Shown: piece by piece, positions 50,203 to 58,009 of the stretch
Layout of the letters: every line of letters begins with the position of its first letter
How positions within the stretch are numbered: position 1 is the first letter of the stretch
Assembly: GCF_019468565.1 (NCBI RefSeq)
Contig: NZ_CP080521.1
Location: 8,308,001-8,372,000 of the forward strand
Origin: Pseudonocardia sp. DSM 110487
GTDB taxonomy: Bacteria > Actinomycetota > Actinomycetes > Mycobacteriales > Pseudonocardiaceae
Length of the DNA stretch: 64,000 nucleotides
Direction of reading: 5' to 3'
Notes under the pieces: generated by a model
Databases searched by the model: none
Told to the model about the DNA's origin: nothing
Seen by the model: the letters and a program-made list of their open reading frames with translations, nothing else
Program-made: the position numbers and the translations under genes

Positions 50203-51252
50203 CTACTCGCCGGCCGGCAACGGCCGTGACTGCCCGCCGTTGGTGAGCGGGATGCCGTCTGGGACGGCGGCGTCCGCGACCGCTTCGGCCGCGGCCTCCT
50301 CTGCCTTCGCCGCGTCCTCGGCGGCCTTGGCCGCCAGCTCGTCGTTGGGGCGCTGGTCCCGGGTGGCGGGCGAGCGCGGGACGGCCTCGGTGAAGGCCCG
50401 CGAGACGCCCTGCAACGCGGAAGTGACCTCGCTCGGGATCACCCAGAACGTGTTGCCCTCACCCTGAGCGAGCTGCGGCAGCACCTGCAGGTACTGGTAG
50501 GCGAGCAGCTTCGGGTCGGGGTCGTTGCGGTGCACCGCCTGGAACACCTCGTCGATCGCCCTGGACTGGCCCTCTGCCTTGAGGATCACCGCGGCCCGCT
50601 CCCCCTCGGCGCGCAGGATCGCGCCCTGCTTGTCGCCCTGCGCGGTGAGGATCTGCGACTGGCGGTGACCCTCCGCGGACAGGATGGCGGCGCGCTTGTC
50701 CCGCTCGGCGCGCATCTGCTTCTCCATCGCGTCCTTGATGGTCTTCGGCGGGTCGATGGCCTTGATCTCCACGCGGTTGACCCGCAGGCCCCACTTGCCC
50801 GTGGCCTCGTCCAGCACGCCGCGCAGCGTGCTGTTGATCCGGTCGCGGGACGTGAGCGTGCACTCCAGGTCCATCGAGCCAACCACGTTGCGCAGCGTAG
50901 TGACGGTGAGCTGCTCGACGGCCTGCAGGTAGCTGGCGATCTCGTAGGCGGCGGCACGCGGGTCCGTGACCTGGAAGTAGAGGACCGTGTCGATCTCGAC
51001 GACCAGGTTGTCCTCGGTGATGACCGGCTGCGGCCGGAACGACACGACCTGCTCTCGCAGGTCGATCACCGGGTAGACACGGTCGATGTAGGGGATCACG
51101 AAGTTGAGACCGGGCTTCAACGTGCGCTGGTACCTGCCGAGCCGCTCGACGTTGCGCGCCCGCGCCTGCGGCACGATGCGCACGGTCCGCATGACGGTGA
51201 CGACAGCGATCAGGGCGACGAGCAGGCCGACGATCATCAGGGCCAGATCCAT
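50203..51252 (-). CDS. SPFH/band-7 (stomatin-like) membrane protein
   Basis: A 349-residue membrane-anchored scaffold protein. One N-terminal helix (LALMIVGLLVALIAVVTVMRTV) is followed by the SPFH domain: RIVPQARARNVERLGRYQRTLKPGLNFVIPYIDRVYPVIDLREQVVSF, VEIDTVLYFQVTDPRAAAYEI, LTVTTLRNVVGSMDLECTLTSRDRIN. A coiled coil (EKQMRAERDKRAAILSAEGHRQSQILTAQGDKQGAILRAEGERAA) drives oligomerisation. The C-terminal 60 residues are an acidic Ala-rich tail. It is the QmcA/YbbK type that partners NfeD, encoded just upstream (2-base gap). GGAG lies six bases before the ATG. Confidence 0.92.
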   Translation of the reverse strand: MDLALMIVGLLVALIAVVTVMRTVRIVPQARARNVERLGRYQRTLKPGLNFVIPYIDRVYPVIDLREQVVSFRPQPVITEDNLVVEIDTVLYFQVTDPRAAAYEIASYLQAVEQLTVTTLRNVVGSMDLECTLTSRDRINSTLRGVLDEATGKWGLRVNRVEIKAIDPPKTIKDAMEKQMRAERDKRAAILSAEGHRQSQILTAQGDKQGAILRAEGERAAVILKAEGQSRAIDEVFQAVHRNDPDPKLLAYQYLQVLPQLAQGEGNTFWVIPSEVTSALQGVSRAFTEAVPRSPATRDQRPNDELAAKAAEDAAKAEEAAAEAVADAAVPDGIPLTNGGQSRPLPAGE

Positions 51253-51254
51253 GA

Positions 51255-51695
51255 TCACTCCCTCGGATAGACGACGGCGGTGGCCCCGTCGATCTGCAGG
51301 ACGTCGACCGTGGCGCCGGCCGGGATGACGACGGTGTCGTCCATCGCGCGCGCGGTCCACTCCTCGCCGCCGATCCGCACCCGGCCGTCCCGGCCGGTGA
51401 CCTCCTGCACGACGTACCCCGGCTTGCCGACCAGTGCGTCCACCCCGAACGGGGCGCCGCCGCGCGGACCCGTCAGGTGCCGCCGCGCGAGCGGGCCCAG
51501 CATCACGACGCCGGCCACGGCCGCACCGGAGAACACGACGAGCTGCACCGGCACCGGCACCCCCAACGCCGCGGTGAGCGCGGTGATCAGGGCAGCGCCG
51601 CCGAGGATTCCCACCGCGGCGGTGAGCGTGAAGATCTCGAGGACGATGAGACCCACCGCAGCGATCAACCAGATGACCCACATGTCCACGGCCAT
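51255..51695 (-). CDS. NfeD-like membrane protein
   Basis: A 146-residue protein. Three to four hydrophobic segments (WVIWLIAAVGLIVLEIFTLTAAVGIL, ALITALTAALGVPVPVQLVVFSGAAVAGVVML) are followed by an OB-fold NfeD domain (DALVGKPGYVVQEVTGRDGRVRIGGEEWTARAMDDTVVIPAGATVDVLQIDGATAVVYP). NfeD partners SPFH proteins in membrane microdomain quality control, and the SPFH gene follows within 2 bases. GGGAGG lies five bases before the ATG. This is the first gene of the NfeD-SPFH-YihY-PPOX run. Confidence 0.92.
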   Translation of the reverse strand: MAVDMWVIWLIAAVGLIVLEIFTLTAAVGILGGAALITALTAALGVPVPVQLVVFSGAAVAGVVMLGPLARRHLTGPRGGAPFGVDALVGKPGYVVQEVTGRDGRVRIGGEEWTARAMDDTVVIPAGATVDVLQIDGATAVVYPRE

Positions 51696-51784
51696 CGGAC
51701 CTCCCGCCCACGTCAATGAGGGGCTGACCACCTCAGTATGCGCCGCCGGACCAGGGAGAAGAAGGGTTCGCCTCCGAGCGGCGA

Positions 51785-52402
51785 TCAGCCGACCCGGTAG
51801 CGCAGCCACACGAGATCGCGTTCCAGCGCCTCGGCAGCGATCAGTTCGAACGCCGCGGCCGACGCCTGCGCACCGCCGTGCCAGCTCTGCTGACCAGGAC
51901 CGGCCAGCAGGGGGTGGACGAGCAGGCTCAGCTCGTCCAGCAGTCCGCGCCGCACCAGGGCACCGATCAGCCCGCCACCGCTGTCGACGCGCACGACGCG
52001 CGCGCCGTGGTGCTCGCCGAGCGCGGTGAGGGCCTCCGCGAGATCGACGCACTCTGCGCCCGCCACCAGCTCGGGCACCGCGTGGTGCGGCCGGGGCGGC
52101 GTGGCCGCGGCGCGCAGCGCGAGCACTCCCGACCAGTGGCCGACCGAGCCGAGGGCCTCCCATTCCCGCACGCGGGCCCTGCTGTCGACCACGGCCAGCA
52201 GTGGGGCACCCACGGGCGCTTGCCTGCGCGGCGCGGCACGCAGCGCCGGTTCCTGGGCCAGGATCGTGTCGGCGCCCGCCAACGTGACGTCCTCGGCCCA
52301 GGTGGCGGCCAGCTCGTAGAAGCGGCCGACGGCGGGAGCGAAGCCCGTGGTGGCGCCGTCGAGGGCGATCGCGACGTGGGCGACCACGTGGGGTCGGGCC
52401 AT
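51785..52402 (-). CDS. RibD C-terminal-domain reductase-like protein
   Basis: A 205-residue protein of the RibD_C/dihydrofolate reductase-like fold: PHVVAHVAIALDGATTGFAPAVGRFYELAATWAEDVTLAGADTILAQEP, PLLAVVDSRARVREWEAL, VDLAEALTALGEHHGARVVRVDSGGGLIGALVRRGLLDELSLLVHPLLAG. It resembles pyrimidine reductases of riboflavin synthesis, but it lacks the deaminase domain and has no rib genes beside it. It is probably an NADPH-dependent reductase of unknown substrate. It is divergent from a response regulator gene with a 53-base gap. Confidence 0.82.
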   Translation of the reverse strand: MARPHVVAHVAIALDGATTGFAPAVGRFYELAATWAEDVTLAGADTILAQEPALRAAPRRQAPVGAPLLAVVDSRARVREWEALGSVGHWSGVLALRAAATPPRPHHAVPELVAGAECVDLAEALTALGEHHGARVVRVDSGGGLIGALVRRGLLDELSLLVHPLLAGPGQQSWHGGAQASAAAFELIAAEALERDLVWLRYRVG

Positions 52403-52455
52403 GCACTGACGGTAGGACGCGCATCCGACAGAAACATCCGTGGCACGCTCTGCCG

Positions 52456-53115
52456 GTGCGGGTGCTGGTGGTCGAAGACGACGACGGGGTGGCCGGCGCG
52501 GTGGTGGAGGCGCTCGGGACGCACGGCCACCGGGTCGAGCGGGTGGCGCGTGCCGCGGACGTGTGGCCGCACCTGCGCGACGCCGATCTCGTGCTGCTGG
52601 ACCTCGGCCTGCCCGACGCCGACGGCATGGATGTGCTGCGCAGACTCCGCCGGATCGCGGCCACCCCCGTGCTGGTGCTGACCGCGCGGGACGCCGAGCG
52701 GGACGTCGTGCGCGGTCTGCGCCTCGGCGCCGACGACTACCTCGTGAAGCCGGTGCGGCTGCGGGAGCTGCTGGCGCGGGTCGACGCCGTCGTGCGACGC
52801 ACTCGGCCGGCGGAAGGCCCGACCGGCGACGTGGTCGAGATCGAGGACCTGCAGGTGCACCTGGCCGCCCGCCGCGCCACGGTGGGTGGCGCGGACGTCG
52901 CGCTCACCGCGAAGGAGTTCGACATCCTCGCCGCGCTCGCCCGGCGGCCGGGCGCGGCCGTGAGTCGCCAGCAGCTGCTCGACGAGGTGTGGGGCGACGC
53001 GTACCTCGCGGTGAGCCGCTCCCTGGACGTCCACCTGGCGTCGCTGCGGAGCAAACTGGGCCGACCTGGACTCGTGTCGACGATCCGCGGCTTCGGCTAC
53101 CGGCTGGGGCGCTGA
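52456..53115 (+). CDS. OmpR/PhoB-type response regulator
   Basis: A 219-residue regulator. The receiver domain has EDDD acidic residues, phospho-acceptor Asp49 (LVLLDLGLPDADGMDV), Thr in VLVLTARD and Lys in DDYLVKPVRLREL. The winged-helix Trans_reg_C domain is LTAKEFDILAALARRPGAAVSRQQLLDEVWGDAYLAVSRSLDVHLASLRSKLGRPGLVSTIRGFGYRLG. It starts at GTG and leads an operon with a sensor kinase and a TAXI-type binding lipoprotein, 88 bases before the kinase. Confidence 0.93.
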   Translation: MRVLVVEDDDGVAGAVVEALGTHGHRVERVARAADVWPHLRDADLVLLDLGLPDADGMDVLRRLRRIAATPVLVLTARDAERDVVRGLRLGADDYLVKPVRLRELLARVDAVVRRTRPAEGPTGDVVEIEDLQVHLAARRATVGGADVALTAKEFDILAALARRPGAAVSRQQLLDEVWGDAYLAVSRSLDVHLASLRSKLGRPGLVSTIRGFGYRLGR

Positions 53116-53183
53116 TGGAGTGGGTGGAGCGAACGGCGCATCGGCTCGCACCTTGCGAGCGAGCGGCACTCTCGCTCCATCAG
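53112..53183 (+). other. hairpin between response regulator and kinase genes
   Basis: CTGATGGAG (53112-53120) pairs with CTCCATCAG (53175-53183), and inside it GCTCGC-ACCTT-GCGAGC (53144-53160) forms a second stem. It could lower kinase expression relative to the regulator or end part of the transcripts; it starts over the regulator stop codon. Confidence 0.5.
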
Positions 53184-53202
53184 TCGAGGGCGGCGCACTA
53201 GC

Positions 53203-54579
53203 GTGCGGCGTCGGCTTCTCGTCGTACTCCTCGCGTTCGCGCTCGCCGCCGTCGCCGGGTTCGCCGTCCCGCTGCTGCAGAGCACAGCGGCCGGACGCAC
53301 CCAGGCGTTCGTGCTGACGCGGGCGGGCGACCTCGACCGGTTCGCCGCGCTCGCCCAGCAGGCCACCGGTCGAGCCGGGGCCGGCACCCTTGCTCAGGAG
53401 GTGCAGGCCCACCACACCGTCTACGGCGAGGGCGTCGCGGTCGTCGACCGATCGGGCCGGGCGATCGTGGAGGCCGGGCTGCGCGCCGACGACCCTGCCG
53501 TCGTCGCGGCCGTGGACGCGGCCCTGCGCAACCAGCCGGCGGCCCGGCAGGCGGGGCTGCGGCCGTGGTCGACCGGCCCGATCCTGTTCGCCCGCCCGAT
53601 CGGCACCGGTACCCAGGTGGGAGGCGCGGTGGTGCTGCGGGCCGAGCCTGCGGCCGCGGCTGCCGACATCACCGCGGCGTGGGTGGCCGTACTGCTCGGT
53701 GCACTGCTGGCCGCCGCCGCGTGCGCGGCGCTCGCGCTGCTGCTCGCCCGCTGGGTGCTGCGACCGATCCGCGAGCTCGCGGCCGGCGTCGGGGAGGTCG
53801 CGGCGGGGCACCCCGGCGCGCACGTGTCCCCGCGCGCGGGCCCCACCGAGCTGCGCGCGCTCGCCGCCGCCTTCAACCGGATGTCCGACGCCGTCGCCAC
53901 CAGCGCCGAGGAGCAGCGCAGGCTCGTCGCCGACACGTCGCACCAGCTGCGCAACCCGCTCGCCGCGCTGCGGCTGCGCGTCGACACCCTCGACCCGCAC
54001 GTCGCCGCGGCCGGCCGCGCGACGTACCACTCCACCGTGGTGGAGCTCGACCGCCTCGAAGCGCTGCTCGACGGGCTGCTCGACCTCGCCGCCGCGGAGA
54101 GCCGCGCCACCGCCCTCGCCGTTGCGGCCCGGCCGGACGACCGCACCGAGCTGACGGCGGTCGTCGCGGAGCGCCTCGACGCGTGGCGCCCCGCCGCGGT
54201 ACGGGCCGGTGTCGGGCTGCACGCGTCGGCTCCGGATCCCGTGGAGGCGGCCTGCACGGCTTCTGAGGTGGAGCAGCTGCTCGACGTGCTGCTCGACAAC
54301 GCCGTCAAGTACGGCGGCCGCGGCGCCACGGTCGAGATCGCCGTCTGCCGCGGCGACGGGCTGGCGCTGCTCGAGGTGCGCGACGACGGTCCCGGCCTTC
54401 CGGCCGAGCAGCTGCGGCAGGCGACGCAGCGGTACTGGCGCGCCCCCGGCGGCACCGCGCGAGGCTCCGGGCTCGGCCTGCCGATCGCGGAGCGCCTCGT
54501 CACCGCGCGCGGTGGCACCCTGCGCGTCTCGTCCCCGCCGGACGCCGGCCTCGTCGTGACGATCGAGTTGCCGGCATGA
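53203..54579 (+). CDS. two-component sensor histidine kinase (EnvZ/TctE-like layout)
   Basis: A 458-residue kinase. TM1 is near residues 4-25, then an extracytoplasmic sensor of ~130 residues (FVLTRAGDLDRFAALAQQ to VGGAVVLRAEP), TM2 near 158-183, and a HAMP region (RWVLRPIRELAAGVGEVAAGHPGAHV). His247 is the phospho-acceptor (RLVADTSHQLRNPLAALRLR). The ATPase has N-box LDVLLDNAVKYGG, G1 VRDDGPGLP and G2 GSGLGLPIAERL. It overlaps the TAXI lipoprotein gene (ATGA), which suggests the two act together. The start is GTG. Confidence 0.92.
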   Translation: MRRRLLVVLLAFALAAVAGFAVPLLQSTAAGRTQAFVLTRAGDLDRFAALAQQATGRAGAGTLAQEVQAHHTVYGEGVAVVDRSGRAIVEAGLRADDPAVVAAVDAALRNQPAARQAGLRPWSTGPILFARPIGTGTQVGGAVVLRAEPAAAAADITAAWVAVLLGALLAAAACAALALLLARWVLRPIRELAAGVGEVAAGHPGAHVSPRAGPTELRALAAAFNRMSDAVATSAEEQRRLVADTSHQLRNPLAALRLRVDTLDPHVAAAGRATYHSTVVELDRLEALLDGLLDLAAAESRATALAVAARPDDRTELTAVVAERLDAWRPAAVRAGVGLHASAPDPVEAACTASEVEQLLDVLLDNAVKYGGRGATVEIAVCRGDGLALLEVRDDGPGLPAEQLRQATQRYWRAPGGTARGSGLGLPIAERLVTARGGTLRVSSPPDAGLVVTIELPA

Positions 54580-55508
54580 CCCGCGTCTCGCGCCGGGCGC
54601 TGCTGGGCGGCCTGCTCACCACCCCGCTCCTCGCGAGCTGCACGGGCACGACGACACCGCCCCTCCCGCTGGCGGCGGGCGAGCCGGGCGGCTTCTACGT
54701 CGAGTTCGGTGAGTTGCTCGCCTCCGCGCTCGCGGCGGCGGGCCTTCCCGCCGCTGTCGTGAACACCGGGGGCAGCGTGGACAACATCGAGCGGCTCCGC
54801 GATGGCACCGCCGCGCTCGGGCTCGTGCTCACCGACATCGCGCTCGCCGCCCGCAACGGGGACGAGCCGTTCGGCGTGCCGGTGCCGCTGCGGGCGATCG
54901 GCCGCGTCTACGAGAACTACATGCAGCTGGTGGTGCGGGCCGAGGACCCCGCCGTCAGCGCCGCCGACCTCGCAGGGCGCCCGGTCTCGCTCGGCGCCGT
55001 CGGCTCCGGCGCCGCCGTGTTCGGCGACCGGTTGCTCGCCGCGGTGGGCATCGCGGCGGACGTGACCCGCCGCCCGCTGCGCGACGCCGTCACCGCGCTC
55101 GAGTCGGGATCCACGGACGCGCTCCTGTGGTCGGGCGGGGTGCCGACACCCGCGCTCGCCGAACTCGCGGCGCGTCGCCCCGTCCGCTTGCTGCCGCTCG
55201 CCGAGCACCTGCCGCAGCTGCGTTCCCGCCACGGCGATGTCTACGGGGCGGTCACCGTGCCCGCCGACGCGTACGGCCCCGCCGCGCCGGTGCCGACCGT
55301 CGGCGTCGCGAACCTGCTGGTCTGCACCTCCGCCCTACCCCCGGCCACGGCAGGCGCCGTGGCCCGCACGCTCGTCGCCGCGGCCCCGGACCTGGTGCCG
55401 GAGTCGGCGCTTGGCACCCAGTACCTCGACCAGCGCTCGCTGATCGGCACAGGCGCGATCCCGCTGCACCCGGGAGCGGTAGCGGCGTACCGCGAGCTGC
55501 ACGGGTAG
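54576..55508 (+). CDS. TAXI-family substrate-binding lipoprotein coupled to a two-component system
   Basis: A 310-residue binding protein of the TAXI (TRAP-associated extracytoplasmic immunogenic) type: GEPGGFYVEFGELLASALAAAG, VVNTGGSVDNIERLRDGTAALGLVLTDIAL, VYENYMQLVVRAEDPAVSAADLAGRPVSLGAVGSGA. The signal peptide has a twin-arginine SRRALLGG and a lipobox LLASC (Cys22), so it may be a Tat-exported lipoprotein. No TRAP membrane subunits are nearby. It is fused by a 4-base overlap to the kinase gene, so it may present a carboxylate ligand to the kinase rather than to a transporter. Confidence 0.85.
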   Translation: MTRVSRRALLGGLLTTPLLASCTGTTTPPLPLAAGEPGGFYVEFGELLASALAAAGLPAAVVNTGGSVDNIERLRDGTAALGLVLTDIALAARNGDEPFGVPVPLRAIGRVYENYMQLVVRAEDPAVSAADLAGRPVSLGAVGSGAAVFGDRLLAAVGIAADVTRRPLRDAVTALESGSTDALLWSGGVPTPALAELAARRPVRLLPLAEHLPQLRSRHGDVYGAVTVPADAYGPAAPVPTVGVANLLVCTSALPPATAGAVARTLVAAAPDLVPESALGTQYLDQRSLIGTGAIPLHPGAVAAYRELHG

Positions 55509-55666
55509 GCGGTGGCCGCGCAGGACGTCGCCCAATACCCCAGGCGGACTTCTGGTCCAGCCGGACTTCGTGATCATTCCTCTGGTCGCCGGGCTCGGCC
55601 GCTCCTCGGCACGGCGGAGGCGCCGGCGCAACCCGCGTCGGCCTACGCAGCCCGTCGCAGGTCAGA

Positions 55667-55904
55667 CACCCCGTCGACGGGGTGCGCCGCCCGAGAACGA
55701 GCGCGCCGGGCTCGACAGAGCCCGGACTGGGTGGCTCGGCGAGCCTGTGATCATCAGGTCGACGCCTTTCCCGACGCGAGGCGTCGGCTTTCGCGCCGAA
55801 CCGCTGATCACCGCCTGGCTCGCGGTGCGTTGCGCGGAACGCACCTCCAGGGGGGTGCAGCCGGGTGCCGGACGCTTTCGTGGGCGCGCCGTGCCCGGCA
55901 CCGG
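55667..55904. other. array of perfect hairpins in a 550-base gene-free region
   Basis: The stretch 55509-56059 has no convincing gene. Within it are an 18-bp palindrome CACCCCGTCGACGGGGTG (55667-55684), CCGGGCTC-GACA-GAGCCCGG (55706-55725), CGACGCCT/AGGCGTCG (55760-55786), GGTGCGTT-GCGCGG-AACGCACC (55824-55845) and a bulged CCGGGTGCCGG/CCGGCACCGG stem (55861-55904). Four perfect 8-9 bp stems in 180 bases is more than GC content predicts. A structured RNA, leader element or mobile palindrome set are all possible. Confidence 0.5.
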
Positions 55905-56059
55905 ACAGCCCCGGGCCTCACCCACCAGCCCCCGGCCGCCGCCCACCACCGAAATCCGGCTGTAGGACTAAGGGCCCGTAAAGATCGCGCGCGAGCGCCG
56001 CGCGGCGGATCTACGGTCGGCGGGCGACAATCCCCGGCATCGACGAGGAGCGGGAGCGG

Positions 56060-57382
56060 ATGAGTACGTCTGACACCACGGTGGCGAGGCCACCCGTTGG
56101 ATTCGGAGCGAAGGTCAAGCAGGTCGGACCGGGGTTGCTCGCCGCGGCCGCCGGCGTCGGCGCAGGTGACCTCGTCGCCACGATGGTGGCGGGCGCCCGC
56201 TTCGGCACCGTGCTCCTGTGGGCGGCCGTGCTGGGCGCCGTGCTGAAGCTCGCGCTCGCAGAGGGCGTCGGCCGATGGCACCTCGCATCCGGCTCCACGC
56301 TGCTGGACGGCTGGCGGCGGCTCGGCCGCTGGGCCACCGTCTTCTTCGGTGTCTACATCGTGATCTGGGGGTTCGTGTACGGCGCCACCGCGATGTCCGC
56401 GGTGGGGCTCCCGCTGAACGCCCTGTTCGGTGGCCTCGACGTCCGGTACTGGGCCATGATCGCCGGTGTCGTGGGTCTCGTGCTGGTGTGGCTGCAGCGC
56501 TACGAGATCTTCGAGAAGTTCATCACCGTCCTGGTGCTGATCAAGTTCGTGTCGGTCGTCTCCGTGGCCTTCCTGGTGGCGCCCGACCTCCTGGACCTGG
56601 CAGGCGGTCTGGTCCCCCGGCTCCCCGACGGCTCGGTGATCTACGTGCTCGGCCTGATCGGCGGCGTCGGCGGCACGATCACGATGGCCGCGTACGGCTA
56701 CTGGATGATCGCGAAGGGCTGGAAGGGCACCGGCTGGCTGTCGATGATGCGGCTCGACAACGCCGTCGGCTACACGATGACCGCGATCTTCGTGATCGCC
56801 ATGCTCGTCGTGGGCGCCAACCTGCTGCTCGGCCAGGACCTCACCGAGAACGACAGGGGCCTGCTCGTGCTCGGCACCGAGCTGGGCACCCGGTACGGCG
56901 ACTGGGCGCGGATCCTGTTCCTCGTCGGCTTCCTCGCGGTGACCACCACGTCCCTGCTCGGCGTGTGGAACGGCGTCAGCCTGCTGTTCACGGACTGGAC
57001 GCGCGCCATCCGGCTGCCCCACGGCGCGGCGGCGGAGGTGGCGGCCGAGGCGTTGCGCACGGAACGGTCGACGGCAACCGAGACCGGATACGAGGCCAGG
57101 GCGGCCGAGCGCAGCACGCCGTTCCGGGCGTACCTGATCTGGCTGACGATCCCGCCGATGGCTCTGCTGTTCTTCGATCGCCCGTTCGCGCTCACGCTGA
57201 TCTACGGCGTGCTCGGGGCCGCGTTCATGCCGTTCCTGGGGGTGACGCTGATCCTGCTGCTCAACTCCAAGCGGATCGCGGCGGACGGCCGGTCGGGCTG
57301 GCTGTCGAACGGGCTGCTCGGGTTGGCGTCGGCGCTCTTCGTCGTGCTGCTGGTGGCCGACATCTGGAACCGCGTCTCCTGA
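56060..57382 (+). CDS. Nramp-family transporter with altered metal-site motifs
   Basis: A 440-residue membrane protein with about 11 helices of the Nramp fold. Helix 1, GPGLLAAAAGVGAGDLVATMVAG, aligns with the canonical GPGFLAA-DPGN-TN-QAG but reads G-A-G-D (34-37) for DPGN. Helix 6, GGTITMAAYGYWMIAKG, keeps Met209 but reads M-A-A for MPH. The manganese/iron site is therefore changed, and magnesium, another ion or another solute is possible. GGAGCGGGAGCGG precedes the ATG. The protein also has a charged cytoplasmic loop near residues 320-355 (RTERSTATETGYEARAAERS). The hairpin array lies upstream. Confidence 0.85.
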   Translation: MSTSDTTVARPPVGFGAKVKQVGPGLLAAAAGVGAGDLVATMVAGARFGTVLLWAAVLGAVLKLALAEGVGRWHLASGSTLLDGWRRLGRWATVFFGVYIVIWGFVYGATAMSAVGLPLNALFGGLDVRYWAMIAGVVGLVLVWLQRYEIFEKFITVLVLIKFVSVVSVAFLVAPDLLDLAGGLVPRLPDGSVIYVLGLIGGVGGTITMAAYGYWMIAKGWKGTGWLSMMRLDNAVGYTMTAIFVIAMLVVGANLLLGQDLTENDRGLLVLGTELGTRYGDWARILFLVGFLAVTTTSLLGVWNGVSLLFTDWTRAIRLPHGAAAEVAAEALRTERSTATETGYEARAAERSTPFRAYLIWLTIPPMALLFFDRPFALTLIYGVLGAAFMPFLGVTLILLLNSKRIAADGRSGWLSNGLLGLASALFVVLLVADIWNRVS

Positions 57383-57427
57383 CCACCGGCGTCGACGCGC
57401 CAGCGGGAGAGAGATTCACCCGGTCAG

Positions 57428-57456
57428 TGCAAGAGCATGAGCCCTTGCATGGCAAG
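57428..57456. promoter_or_regulatory. HAIR-like operator candidate for the small heat-shock gene
   Basis: Three half-sites TGCAAG (57428-57433), CTTGCA (57444-57449) and GGCAAG (57451-57456) form the inverted repeats TGCAAG-N10-CTTGCA and CTTGC-ATG-GCAAG. They resemble, loosely, the HspR HAIR element (CTTGAGT-N7-ACTCAAG). They lie ~85-110 bases before the hsp20 start and opposite a MerR/HspR-like gene. Confidence 0.45.
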
Positions 57457-57539
57457 AAACCTGTAGCTAGCATTGGAGGTATCCGAGCGGCACCCCGCGC
57501 TCGGGAGGCATCGCGCGATCATGGAAGGAGTGGCATGCG

Positions 57540-57977
57540 ATGCTGATGCGCACCGACCCGTTCCGCGAGCTGGACCGGCTCACCCAGCAGGTGTTCGGCA
57601 ACGTCCCCGGCACGTGGTCCCGACCCACCGCCATGCCGATGGACGCCTACCGGGACGGTGACCACTTCGTCGTCTGCTTCGACCTGCCCGGCGTTCCCGC
57701 CGACGCGATCGAACTGGACGTGGAGCGCAACGTGCTCACCGTCAAGGCCGAGCGGCGCCCGTTCTCGGGCGAGCACGTGGAGATGCAGGTGGCCGAGCGG
57801 CCGCTCGGCGTGTTCTCCCGCCAGTTGTTCCTCGGCGACACTCTCGACACCGACCACATCGACGCCTCGTACGACGCCGGCGTGCTGACGCTGCGGATCC
57901 CGATCGCCGAGAAGGCCAAGCCGCGCCGTATCTCGATCGCCGGCTCCGGCAGCGAGCCGAAGCAGATCGACGCCTGA
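57540..57977 (+). CDS. small heat-shock protein (Hsp20/alpha-crystallin)
   Basis: A 145-residue holdase chaperone. The N-terminal arm MLMRTDPFRELDRLTQQVFG is typical. The alpha-crystallin domain runs from about residue 38 (YRDGDHFVVCFDLPGVPADAIELDVERNVLTVKAERR) to the conserved A-x-x-x-G-V-L-x-I/L motif ASYDAGVLTLRIPIAEKAKPRRISI, and the tail is short. GAAGGAG sits nine bases before the ATG. It is convergent with the MerR/HspR-like gene (32-base gap). Likely induced by heat via the upstream dyads. Confidence 0.95.
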   Translation: MLMRTDPFRELDRLTQQVFGNVPGTWSRPTAMPMDAYRDGDHFVVCFDLPGVPADAIELDVERNVLTVKAERRPFSGEHVEMQVAERPLGVFSRQLFLGDTLDTDHIDASYDAGVLTLRIPIAEKAKPRRISIAGSGSEPKQIDA

Positions 57978-58009
57978 CGAACACCACTCGGACCGGCGGC
58001 CCCGACCGA

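Noticed and set aside
55570..55965. 131-codon frame in the gene-free region before the Nramp gene
   Set aside because: No ribosome site, Arg/Pro-rich composition, no motif, and it is filled with perfect hairpins, which argue for RNA or repeat structure instead.
55950..56059. M-box-like magnesium riboswitch before the Nramp gene
   Set aside because: I could not align the conserved M-box core; the sequence here is mostly GC-run repeats.
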